64,000 nucleotides of DNA from Pseudomonas sp. LS1212. GTDB taxonomy: Bacteria > Pseudomonadota > Gammaproteobacteria > Pseudomonadales > Pseudomonadaceae. This document shows positions 18,061-25,267 of the stretch, piece after piece. Under the pieces are notes generated by a model. It had not been told where the DNA came from. It saw nothing but the letters and a program-made list of their open reading frames with translations, and made no database searches. The stretch is taken from NCBI RefSeq assembly GCF_024741815.1, contig NZ_CP102951.1, positions 3,796,001-3,860,000 on the forward strand, given 5' to 3'. The first letter of the stretch is position 1, and every line of letters begins with the position of its first letter. Made by a program: the position numbers and the translations under genes.

Positions 18061-18879
18061 TCAGCGTATCAGTTCGATATGCAGTCCGGGCACATCCTGG
18101 TTGCCCGCCTCCAGCCGCGCCTCCCGCACGCCCGCCGCCACCAGTGCCTGGCGCCAGGCCTCGCCCTGTTTACCGGACAGGCTCACCCGCAGGGTGCTGT
18201 CCAGGTTCAGGCTACGGCTCAACAGGGTGACCCAGGCCTTGGGCGGCTCGCCGTCGAGGTCCGGATAGTCCAGTTCGCGGGTGCTGCGCAATTCGCGCAA
18301 GATCGTCGCTGCAGTGGGCAAGAGATCCCCCAGCGGCGCATCGGCGACAAACTCTTCGGCGTGCAGGTATGCCTTACGGTTGCCACGGGTGATGCTGTAC
18401 AAGGCGACCAGGGTGTTGTGCGCAGGCTCGGCCTTGCGCAACAGCAGGAAGGCCTGCTGCTCATCGCCACCGGACAGGCGTGGGATGTTGAATATCTCGT
18501 TGATCCACAGGCTGCTTTCGCCGCACTCTCGCGCCTGGCACCAGAACAGGACATAGCCGCCCCGGGCCTGCAGCGCTTCGCGAGCGGCAGTAAAAGCATC
18601 GTTGGCCTTTAGTTCGGGCGGCAGTTCATACGTGATCGAGCTGACCTGGCCACGGCTGTCGATCTGCCCTTCCATGCGCAACTGGCCGCTGATCTTGCGC
18701 AGCGAACCCAGCGGATAGAGGCGCTCGTGCGGCGCAGGCCCGCGCTGATCGACGACCTTGGCATCCAGGGGGCGCAACAGGTCGAGGTCGCCCTCGGCAG
18801 CACTGAGTGCGGGGCTGGCCAGCAACAGGCCCAGGACGGTCATGCGCAAGGCGCCGGATACTCCGATGAATGCACTCAT
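18061..18879 (-). CDS. DUF4892 domain-containing exported protein
   Basis: The 272-residue protein matches the DUF4892 family of Pseudomonas. It has a secretory signal (hydrophobic run TVLGLLLASPALSAAEG, cleavage near SAA) and then a mixed alpha/beta body. Within it, LWINEIFNIPRLSGGDEQQAFLL is the most conserved-looking stretch. The function is unknown, probably periplasmic. Two starts fit: ATG 18879, overlapping the stop of a small ORF as ATGA, or ATG 18843, which begins directly at the signal core. No good Shine-Dalgarno precedes 18879 itself, which favours coupled translation from the upstream small ORF. Confidence 0.75.
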   Translation of the reverse strand: MSAFIGVSGALRMTVLGLLLASPALSAAEGDLDLLRPLDAKVVDQRGPAPHERLYPLGSLRKISGQLRMEGQIDSRGQVSSITYELPPELKANDAFTAAREALQARGGYVLFWCQARECGESSLWINEIFNIPRLSGGDEQQAFLLLRKAEPAHNTLVALYSITRGNRKAYLHAEEFVADAPLGDLLPTAATILRELRSTRELDYPDLDGEPPKAWVTLLSRSLNLDSTLRVSLSGKQGEAWRQALVAAGVREARLEAGNQDVPGLHIELIR

Positions 18880-18944
18880 CGGTTCGGCAGTGCCTTGGCG
18901 CCGGCAAAGGCGATATGGGTTGCAGCGGTGTAGCGCTTGTTCAT
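18876..18944 (-). CDS. Possible 22-residue ORF coupled to the DUF4892 gene
   Basis: ATG 18944 has a good GGGAG Shine-Dalgarno 6 nt upstream, better than the following gene. It encodes a 22-residue peptide starting MNKRYTAATHIAF. Its TGA stop overlaps the ATG 18879 of the DUF4892 gene by 4 nt. This is the usual geometry of translational coupling. I do not recognise the peptide; it could be a leader peptide or a relic. Confidence 0.4.
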   Translation of the reverse strand: MNKRYTAATHIAFAGAKALPNR

Positions 18945-18993
18945 GGTTGTCTCCCTTTCAACCCGCCAAGCCTCGACAGTTGACCGCTGCAAG

Positions 18994-19848
18994 TCAAGGC
19001 ATGGCAAAGAAGCGATTGAAACAGTCTGCAACAAGGGCTGCGCCGCACTCATCGTTCAAGTGCAAATGATGCCCGCCTGGCAGTGTTTCCAGGCTCAAGG
19101 GTAGCTGTTCGAGCAACGCTGTGTGGCTGGCCAGCATGCCGTCCCGGGCAACCACCAGTTGCGTGGGGCAGGCGATGCGCTGGACGAAGGTCAACGCCTG
19201 CTCCTGGCTCAGGCGCAACGGCGAAGGCAGGGTCAGGCGGCTGTCGCTGCGCCAGGTGAAGCCACCCGGCACGGGCATCAACCCGCGTTGGGCCAACAGC
19301 TCGGCCGCCTCGCGACTGACGGCGACCACGCCCTTCATACGCGCCTCGACCGCGCGTTCAAGGGTGGCATAGACCGGCTTGCGCTTGCCGTAGTGGAGCA
19401 TCTGCGCCTCCAGCGCCATGCCCATGCGCTGCGCAGTGTTCTCTTCGCTTGCGGTCGGCGGGATAACGCCGTCAATCAACGCCAGGCGGTCGATCCGCTG
19501 CGGCAACGCCCCGGCCAGCACCACCGAGACAATCGCCCCCAGCGAATGCCCGAGCAGGGAAAAGCGCTTCCAGCCCAGTTGCTCGGCCACCTGCAGCACA
19601 TCATGGACGTAGTCCCACAGTGCATAGCCGGCGCCCGCCGGGCGATGGTCTGAATAGCCATGCCCGGCCATGTCCAGGGCGACGATGCGCAGCCCGGTCA
19701 ACTTCGGCGCCAGTCGGGCAAAGCTGTTGGCGTTGTCCAGCCAGCCGTGCAAGGCAATCACCGGCTGGCCATCGACAGGGCCGAACAGGTGCGCGGCCAG
19801 TTCGATATGCGGCAAGCTCAGGCGGACTTCTTCGACGGTAGTGCTCAT
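18994..19848 (-). CDS. Alpha/beta-fold hydrolase
   Basis: The 284-residue cytosolic hydrolase has the classic catalytic order. The oxyanion strand is HGWLDNANSF, the nucleophile elbow is GHSLGAI, an acid residue lies in the ARDGML region and the histidine is in GGHHLH near the C-terminus. The closest remembered relatives are the Pseudomonas hydrolases next to gpsA/fabA. The substrate is unknown. Its ATG overlaps the stop of the upstream hydrolase gene by 4 nt, so the two are an operon and likely act on related esters or thioesters. Confidence 0.85.
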   Translation of the reverse strand: MSTTVEEVRLSLPHIELAAHLFGPVDGQPVIALHGWLDNANSFARLAPKLTGLRIVALDMAGHGYSDHRPAGAGYALWDYVHDVLQVAEQLGWKRFSLLGHSLGAIVSVVLAGALPQRIDRLALIDGVIPPTASEENTAQRMGMALEAQMLHYGKRKPVYATLERAVEARMKGVVAVSREAAELLAQRGLMPVPGGFTWRSDSRLTLPSPLRLSQEQALTFVQRIACPTQLVVARDGMLASHTALLEQLPLSLETLPGGHHLHLNDECGAALVADCFNRFFAMP

Positions 19849-20654
19849 GCGCAGACCCTTGACGATTGACGCTGTTGCCAGCGGCCGAACAGCTCCTTGA
19901 GCAACATGGCCGTTTCCAGCGGGCGCTCCAGTGGGAACATATGACCACCCGGCAAGGTGTGGAATTCACCTTGCGGCAGGCGCTTGGCCGCACTGGCGTG
20001 ATGGCGCATGACCACCTCGCTGTGACTGCCGCGCACCAGCGCCAGCGGCAACTGCAACTGCCGGACTCGCCCTGGGCTTGTGTGCGGCACGCAGCGGTAA
20101 ATGCTGATTTCGGTGGCCGGGTCGAAACGCAGGCGCAGCTTGTCGCCGTCGGCCTGCAGCCCGTGCTGCAGATAGGCTTCGAAGCAGTCGGGATCGAAAC
20201 CACGAAACAATGTCTTGCCGGCAAAGTAGGTACGCGCCGCCTCAAAATCGGCGAATTGCTCGCGCCGCCCGAGGGTGCGCCCGGCCGGTGTCAATCTGTC
20301 GATGAGGCCCAGACGCTTGGCAGCGCGGATGACCCACTCGTCCGTGCGCGTCAGCAACGGCGAATCGAGCATCACCACGCCTCGGTAATACTGCGGGCAG
20401 CGCAGCGCCGCATGCAGGTGCAGGACTCCACCGAAGGAATGACCGACACCCCAGACCGGCTCTGGCTGTTGCTCGAGGTGGTGAATCAACTCATCGACCA
20501 GATTCAGCCAATTGTCGTCCACCGGGAAGCGTGGGTCATGGGCATGCTGCGGCAAATGACTGACGCTGTAGTCCGGCGCGAGGGCGTCGAACAATTTGCC
20601 GTAGGTGCCCGAGGGAAATCCGTTTGCATGGGCGAAAAAAACCGGTTGCGACAT
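19845..20654 (-). CDS. Alpha/beta-fold hydrolase
   Basis: The 269-residue protein begins MSQPVFFAHANGFPSGTY, the HANGFP oxyanion motif of a distinct hydrolase subfamily. The nucleophile elbow is GHSFGG and the catalytic histidine is in LPGGHMFP near the end. ATG 20654 was chosen because the HANGFP motif starts at once; a longer frame upstream adds nothing conserved. It is the first gene of a two-hydrolase operon (4-nt overlap with the next). The substrate is unknown. Confidence 0.85.
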   Translation of the reverse strand: MSQPVFFAHANGFPSGTYGKLFDALAPDYSVSHLPQHAHDPRFPVDDNWLNLVDELIHHLEQQPEPVWGVGHSFGGVLHLHAALRCPQYYRGVVMLDSPLLTRTDEWVIRAAKRLGLIDRLTPAGRTLGRREQFADFEAARTYFAGKTLFRGFDPDCFEAYLQHGLQADGDKLRLRFDPATEISIYRCVPHTSPGRVRQLQLPLALVRGSHSEVVMRHHASAAKRLPQGEFHTLPGGHMFPLERPLETAMLLKELFGRWQQRQSSRVCA

Positions 20655-20747
20655 ACCCGCTAAACCCTTAAGGAAACGTTGCTCGATTGTCCGCAACGCC
20701 GCAGGCCCGTGCAATGGCCGTAACTGCCATCGGCCATGACAGGCCGG

Positions 20748-21095
20748 TCATGGCTTCATGGGTTGTTCGAAAGAGCGCTGCAGGCAGGCTTGCAGGTACG
20801 CCATCTGGTATTGAAACGCATCCCATATCCGGCCACGCTCTTCAGGGTTGAGCGTGGCCAGGCGCAAAGTCTGGCAAGAGGTCTGCATGGACTTGGCCAT
20901 GCACCGGCAGTCGTGCTGGAACTGCTCCAGCGCCTGCTGGCCGCCATATTGCCGCACCAGCGAATCGAGCCGGGAATCGGCGGTATCCTGCAACACTTCA
21001 AGCTCGTCATAACTCAAGCCATGGCAGAGGTTGACCTCGTTGAGCAATTGCCACAAATCCTCCGAACACGCCAACGCCGCTTTACTGTCGCTCAT
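20748..21095 (-). CDS. Hypothetical protein, 115 residues
   Basis: A mostly helical, soluble protein with no signal peptide and no domain I recognise. It carries several cysteines (CSEDLW, NLCHGL, HDCRCMAKS, SCQTLR, QACLQRS) that are not arranged as a standard metal site. The start ATG 21095 has GGGAG about 11 nt upstream. It stands alone between the hydrolase operon and the thioesterase gene. Confidence 0.6.
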   Translation of the reverse strand: MSDSKAALACSEDLWQLLNEVNLCHGLSYDELEVLQDTADSRLDSLVRQYGGQQALEQFQHDCRCMAKSMQTSCQTLRLATLNPEERGRIWDAFQYQMAYLQACLQRSFEQPMKP

Positions 21096-21223
21096 GAGTG
21101 TCGATCTCCCAGATCAGGCCCTTCGCTGCCTTGCAGCCTGCACGCTAGCAAGGCAACAAAACCGCCACAACTGTCAGAAATAACAGGTAGGGCGTGTTTG
21201 CCGATCAACGGTCGATCAAGCTA

Positions 21224-21667
21224 TCAACGTGAAGGCGGCGTCTGGCCCAGCGGCACCACGGCCATGGTCAGGCGAGAAATGCAGCTGGCCTTGCCTTCAT
21301 CGCTGCTCAAGCGAATGTCCCAGACGTGGGTGGTGCGGCCGATATGCACCGCCCGCGCCACGGCCGTGACCCGACCGCTGCGCAGCCCGCGCAAATGGTT
21401 GGCGTTGATCTCCAGGCCCACGCAGTAAAACTGGGTAGGGTCGATGCACAGGTAACTGGCCATCGAACCGACCGTTTCGGCCAACACCACCGAGGCACCG
21501 CCATGCAGCAGGCCATAAGGTTGATGGGTGCGATGGTCGACGACCATGCTGGCCGTCAGCGACTGCTCGTCTGCGGCTTCGAAACGGATGTCCAGCACCT
21601 CGCCAATGGTGTTTTTCTGCAAGCTGTTGATCTGGTCGATGTTGGGGGTGGTGCGCCAAAGACTCAT
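21224..21667 (-). CDS. Hotdog-fold thioesterase (PaaI/YdiI-like)
   Basis: The 147-residue single-hotdog protein carries the PaaI/YdiI signature YGLLHGGASVVLAETVGS, where the His-Gly-Gly turn leads into the central helix with the catalytic acid. It should hydrolyse acyl-CoA thioesters such as aryl- or short-chain CoAs. ATG 21667 has an AAGGAA Shine-Dalgarno at good spacing. Its position near the gpsA/fabA cluster agrees with what I remember of the genus. Confidence 0.88.
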   Translation of the reverse strand: MSLWRTTPNIDQINSLQKNTIGEVLDIRFEAADEQSLTASMVVDHRTHQPYGLLHGGASVVLAETVGSMASYLCIDPTQFYCVGLEINANHLRGLRSGRVTAVARAVHIGRTTHVWDIRLSSDEGKASCISRLTMAVVPLGQTPPSR

Positions 21668-21945
21668 GCTTCGTTCCTTGTTTTTTTTGAGGGCGATTGC
21701 CTTTGCGGGGGCTCACTATCTTTCAACGAGCCCTGCAGATACAACCTTTCTGGCGTTTTTCTTTGCTGGATTTGCACTCAACAATACGGACATGACCGTT
21801 CGTCCGGAAGCGCTTTTCAGCCCCTTCGAACTAGTATTTCTGACAGGTTCCAGACGATTCAAAGAACGTTATAAATCTCCACGTATCTCCCGAATCGGAT
21901 CGCACAAACGGATCGGATCCGCACTCAGCCACGTGGAGTTTCATC

Positions 21946-22230
21946 ATGCTGAATCGTCCCTACTCGAGCACTTCCAGTACCCGGCCAATTCATAGTCATG
22001 CCCCCATGGACGGCGTCTTGCCGCAAACCAGCGCACAAATCAAATTGACCGCAAAGGAAAAACAGACCCTGCTGTGGGTCAATAGGGGCAAGTCATCCTG
22101 GGAGATCGCTAAGATCATGTTCTGCAGCGAATCGGCGATCAATTTTCACCTCGCCAATATCCGTCGCAAGTTCGGCGTGAGCTCCCGCCATCTTGCGGTG
22201 CGGTTGGCACAGGATCAGGGGTTGCTGTAA
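21946..22230 (+). CDS. Orphan LuxR-type HTH transcriptional regulator
   Basis: The 94-residue protein is little more than a LuxR/GerE helix-turn-helix. The core at about residues 33-88 reads LTAKEKQTLLWVNRGKSSWEIAKIM and then SAINFHLANIRRKF. There is no receiver or autoinducer-binding domain; the first 30 residues are polar and probably disordered. Such stand-alone HTH proteins resemble the C-terminal part of quorum or pigment regulators. ATG 21946 has GGAG 9 nt upstream. The 278-bp region before it contains repeated CGGATC hexamers (21896-21920) that could be an operator. The target is unknown. Confidence 0.8.
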   Translation: MLNRPYSSTSSTRPIHSHAPMDGVLPQTSAQIKLTAKEKQTLLWVNRGKSSWEIAKIMFCSESAINFHLANIRRKFGVSSRHLAVRLAQDQGLL

Positions 22231-22275
22231 CTCGATCGAGTGGGCACGAGCAACCCTTGGTTGGAGCACCCCGGA

Positions 22276-22740
22276 TCAGGCGTGGCTGATACCGCACAGG
22301 CGCATGCCCCCGGCCATCACCCAGTCACCTTCGAGCTCGGCCAGGCTGGCGGTGTGCATGCTTTGGAGCTCGCGGGACTGCCCGTCTTCGAGCAGCCCGA
22401 TCAGCAGACTTACCAAGGGTTGGTGGCTGACCAGCAACAGATGCTCCAGGCCACGTTTCTCCAGGGCGTCCAGCTCGGCAACGACCACCTTGGGATCGGT
22501 ATCGCCCCGCAGCCAGGGCACCGTCGTGATCGGCTTGGCGAAGCCCAGGGCTTCGTGCACCAGTTCAGCCGTCTGCCGGGTCCGCACAAAGGGGCTGGCA
22601 AAGATGGCCAGCAGCGGTTGGCCCAGCAGATGGCCAGCACTGCGCAGCACTTCTTCACGGCCGTGGGCGGTCAGCTCGCGCTCGGCATCGGTACGCGTCT
22701 GCGGTTCAGCCTGGCCGTGACGCAGCACCCAGAGCTTCAT
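22276..22740 (-). CDS. sixA: SixA phosphohistidine phosphatase
   Basis: The 154-residue histidine-phosphatase-superfamily protein opens with the RHG motif (Arg7-His8-Gly9) and has the second catalytic histidine in LLVSHQPLVS. SixA removes phosphate from histidine phosphotransfer proteins. The size is typical. It overlaps the DUF4389 gene by 4 nt and follows gpsA, as I recall for Pseudomonas, so gpsA-DUF4389-sixA is probably one operon. Confidence 0.9.
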   Translation of the reverse strand: MKLWVLRHGQAEPQTRTDAERELTAHGREEVLRSAGHLLGQPLLAIFASPFVRTRQTAELVHEALGFAKPITTVPWLRGDTDPKVVVAELDALEKRGLEHLLLVSHQPLVSLLIGLLEDGQSRELQSMHTASLAELEGDWVMAGGMRLCGISHA

Positions 22741-23084
22741 AGCTTGGGTTCCTCGTCCCGCACCGGATGGGCTGCCGGTGGTACCTGGTGCGCGGCCTCG
22801 CCTTCCGGTGCACGCGGGGTTGGCCAGTCGGCGAACGGCCAGGGCTTCTGGTCGCTGTGAAAGCTGCCGAAGCGGCCGATCTGGGCCAGGAACTGGCTGA
22901 GGCTGTCGCCGAAGTTCATCAGGCTGGCGTTCGGTGCGCCGTAGAACAGGCGGTAGATCAGCTGCACCAGTACCACACCACCCAACAGGGTTTGCGCGAC
23001 TTGCCAGATCAGCAGGAATACCAGCATCCAGAGGATGCGCAGCACAATGGATTCACGTTCTGCCTGTTTCGGGGATTCGTTCAT
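22737..23084 (-). CDS. DUF4389 membrane protein
   Basis: The 115-residue protein has a hydrophobic N-terminal half (about residues 14-45, with WMLVFLLIWQVAQTLLGGVV) followed by the LIYRLFYGAPN stretch, a typical DUF4389 element. The C-terminal tail is Pro-rich, charged and probably cytosolic. The function is unknown. It lies between gpsA (17 bp away) and sixA (4-nt overlap). Confidence 0.8.
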   Translation of the reverse strand: MNESPKQAERESIVLRILWMLVFLLIWQVAQTLLGGVVLVQLIYRLFYGAPNASLMNFGDSLSQFLAQIGRFGSFHSDQKPWPFADWPTPRAPEGEAAHQVPPAAHPVRDEEPKL

Positions 23085-23101
23085 GTCCTGCTCCTTGAGA
23101 C

Positions 23102-24127
23102 TTAGTTGAAACCACTGGTGGAGATAAAGTCGATGTCGGTTTTCGGTTCGCCGCGCATGAGCAGCTCGATCACCTGGTTCAGGGTGCGCCCTTCGAACAG
23201 GATGGCATGCAAGCCCGCGACCAGCGGCATGTACACCTGCAACTCCTGGGCCCTGGCCTTGAGCACCTTGAGGGTGTTGACACCTTCGGCGACTTCACCG
23301 AGGCGGGTCACGGCCTCTTCCAGGCTCAAGCCCTGGCCCAGGGCAAAGCCTACCTGGTAATTGCGACTCTTGGGCGAAGAGCAGGTCACGATCAGGTCGC
23401 CGACCCCGGCCAGCCCCAGGAAGGTCATCGGGTTGGCGCCCAGGCTCACGGCAAAGCGGGTCATTTCCGCCAGCGCCCGGGTAATCAGCATGCTCTTGGT
23501 GTTCTCGCCCATTCCCAGGGCAACGGCCATGCCGGCGATGATGGCATAGACGTTTTTCAAGGCGCCGCCCAGTTCGACGCCGAAGCGGTCGTTACTGGCA
23601 TAGACGCGGAAAGTGCGCCCGTGCAGGGCCTCCTGGACGCGCTGGCAGAGTTCGTCGTCTTCACTGGCGACCACTGTTGCGGTCAACGCGTGCTCGGCCA
23701 CTTCGCGGGCAAGGTTAGGGCCCGAAAGCACGCCGACACGGGCTTGCGGGGCGATTTCCTCGAGGATCTCGCTCATCAGCTTGAAGCTGTGGGCCTCGAT
23801 GCCCTTGGTCAGGCTGACCAGCAACTTGCCACTCAGGCACTGGGCATGCGGCGCCAGTACCGAACGCAGCGCGCTCGACGGCAGGGCGACGAAGATCAGG
23901 TCGCAGGCCTGCAAGGTCGCCAGCAGGTCGGTTACCGGTTCTACCAGGGCATGCACCTTCACGCCCTTGAGGTAGCGCGGGTTCTCCCGATGAGTGCGCA
24001 TAGCCTCGGCCTGTTCGGGGTCACGCATCCACTGCCGCACGCCCAGGCCGTTCTCTGCCAACAGATTCGCCACGGCGGTACCGAAACTACCCCCTCCAAG
24101 AACTGCAACAGGCTGCTGTTCAGTCAT
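23102..24127 (-). CDS. gpsA: NAD(P)-dependent glycerol-3-phosphate dehydrogenase
   Basis: The 341-residue enzyme makes sn-glycerol-3-phosphate from dihydroxyacetone phosphate for phospholipid synthesis. The Rossmann motif LGGGSFGTAVANL is at residues 10-22. Family motifs SLTKGIE, GPNLAREV, GALKNVYAI and GLAGVGDLIVTC are all present. ATG 24127 is preferred to the TTG 24133. It heads the gpsA-DUF4389-sixA cluster. Confidence 0.95.
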   Translation of the reverse strand: MTEQQPVAVLGGGSFGTAVANLLAENGLGVRQWMRDPEQAEAMRTHRENPRYLKGVKVHALVEPVTDLLATLQACDLIFVALPSSALRSVLAPHAQCLSGKLLVSLTKGIEAHSFKLMSEILEEIAPQARVGVLSGPNLAREVAEHALTATVVASEDDELCQRVQEALHGRTFRVYASNDRFGVELGGALKNVYAIIAGMAVALGMGENTKSMLITRALAEMTRFAVSLGANPMTFLGLAGVGDLIVTCSSPKSRNYQVGFALGQGLSLEEAVTRLGEVAEGVNTLKVLKARAQELQVYMPLVAGLHAILFEGRTLNQVIELLMRGEPKTDIDFISTSGFN

Positions 24128-24297
24128 ATTCAATCCATTAAAACCAAAAAAGTGGCGATACGTCGCATTATACGGAGCGCTACCGCGTCGACCAGCCCGA
24201 ATGACCGATTCAGCGCAGTCATTGCACTGTGGGTAGCTGGAAAGTTTTGGTTACTCAGTTACCATGCGCGGCTGATACTCGTTAACAAGGCAGCGCC

Positions 24298-24357
24298 ATG
24301 TTCGAAGATACCCGCCTGACCGGCAGCTCACTGACGCCACGCGCCGAGCTGGTCTAG
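24298..24357 (+). CDS. Possible 19-residue leader ORF
   Basis: ATG 24298 has AAGG 7 nt upstream and opens a 19-residue frame starting MFEDTRLTGSS. It ends at TAG 24355-24357, one nucleotide before the ATG of the binding-protein gene, which itself has no visible Shine-Dalgarno. Reinitiation is possible. The peptide is not recognised. Confidence 0.25.
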   Translation: MFEDTRLTGSSLTPRAELV

Positions 24358-24358
24358 T

Positions 24359-25267
24359 ATGGCCCTTTGCCGATGGCTGTTGCGACTGTGCTGCCTGTGC
24401 CTGGCGAGCTTGCCGCTGGCTCCCTCCGGACAGGCTGCCGAAGTGCTGCTGACCGCCCTGGAAGACAGCCAGGGCATACGCGCCTTCACCGCAGAACTGG
24501 CCAGGCAGCGCCCCCAGGATCGGGTCCGCTTCAGACTGCTCGCAGAGCTGCCGGCACCTGGCCGACTGCCCGACGCCACACGGCTGATCCTGCTCGACTC
24601 GGCCAGTTTCGGTTGGCGCCTGCAGGAATCCCGGGGGCCAGCGACCCTGGTGTTGCTCATCAGTCGGGTACAGGCCAGGCAACGTCTGGGCAGCTACCGC
24701 CCGCCCCGCTTGACCCTGCTCTGGAGCGACCCACCGCCGGACCGTCAGTTGAAACTGATCCGACAGATTCTGCCCGAGGCCAGGCGCATCGGCGTGCTGT
24801 ATGGCCGCAACAGTGCGTTTCTGCTGGAGGAGTTGCGCAAGGCCGCGCAGCCCCTGGCGCTGGAAATCATCGGCCAGTCCTGGGCCGATACCACCGACAA
24901 TCGCTCCGTGCAAGCGCTGCTCAAACAGAGCGACGTGATCCTGGGCCTGGATGACGCCGACCTGTACAACTCCAAGACCGCCAAGAACCTGTTGCTCACC
25001 AGCTACGCCGGGCAACGGGCACTGATCGGCCCCAGTTTGGCATTCGTCAAGGCCGGCAGCCTGGCCAGCACTTACAGCGACCCGGCCGACTGGCTGGCGA
25101 TCGTCACCGATTTGCTTGACCAGCCCGCTTCGAACTGGCCGCGCGCGCTGTACCCTGACCACTTCAAAGTGGCGAGTAACCGACAAGTCGCCCGCTCGCT
25201 CGGCATCGAACCGATCGACGAGCGTGCCGTCGCCGCGGCCCTGGCTGAAGGAGAAACCACTCCATGA
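24359..25267 (+). CDS. ABC-type substrate-binding protein (TrpX-like), partner of the hybrid kinase
   Basis: The 302-residue protein has an N-terminal signal peptide (hydrophobic LLRLCCLCLASLPLA, cleavage near GQAAE). The body is of the ABC_sub_bind type, with LKLIRQILPEARRIGVLYG and IIGQSWADTTDNRSVQALL typical of the two-lobed periplasmic fold. No permease or ATPase gene is nearby. Its stop overlaps the start of the hybrid histidine kinase gene by 4 nt, so it is more likely a periplasmic sensing partner of that kinase than a transporter component. The ligand is unknown. Confidence 0.75.
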   Translation: MALCRWLLRLCCLCLASLPLAPSGQAAEVLLTALEDSQGIRAFTAELARQRPQDRVRFRLLAELPAPGRLPDATRLILLDSASFGWRLQESRGPATLVLLISRVQARQRLGSYRPPRLTLLWSDPPPDRQLKLIRQILPEARRIGVLYGRNSAFLLEELRKAAQPLALEIIGQSWADTTDNRSVQALLKQSDVILGLDDADLYNSKTAKNLLLTSYAGQRALIGPSLAFVKAGSLASTYSDPADWLAIVTDLLDQPASNWPRALYPDHFKVASNRQVARSLGIEPIDERAVAAALAEGETTP

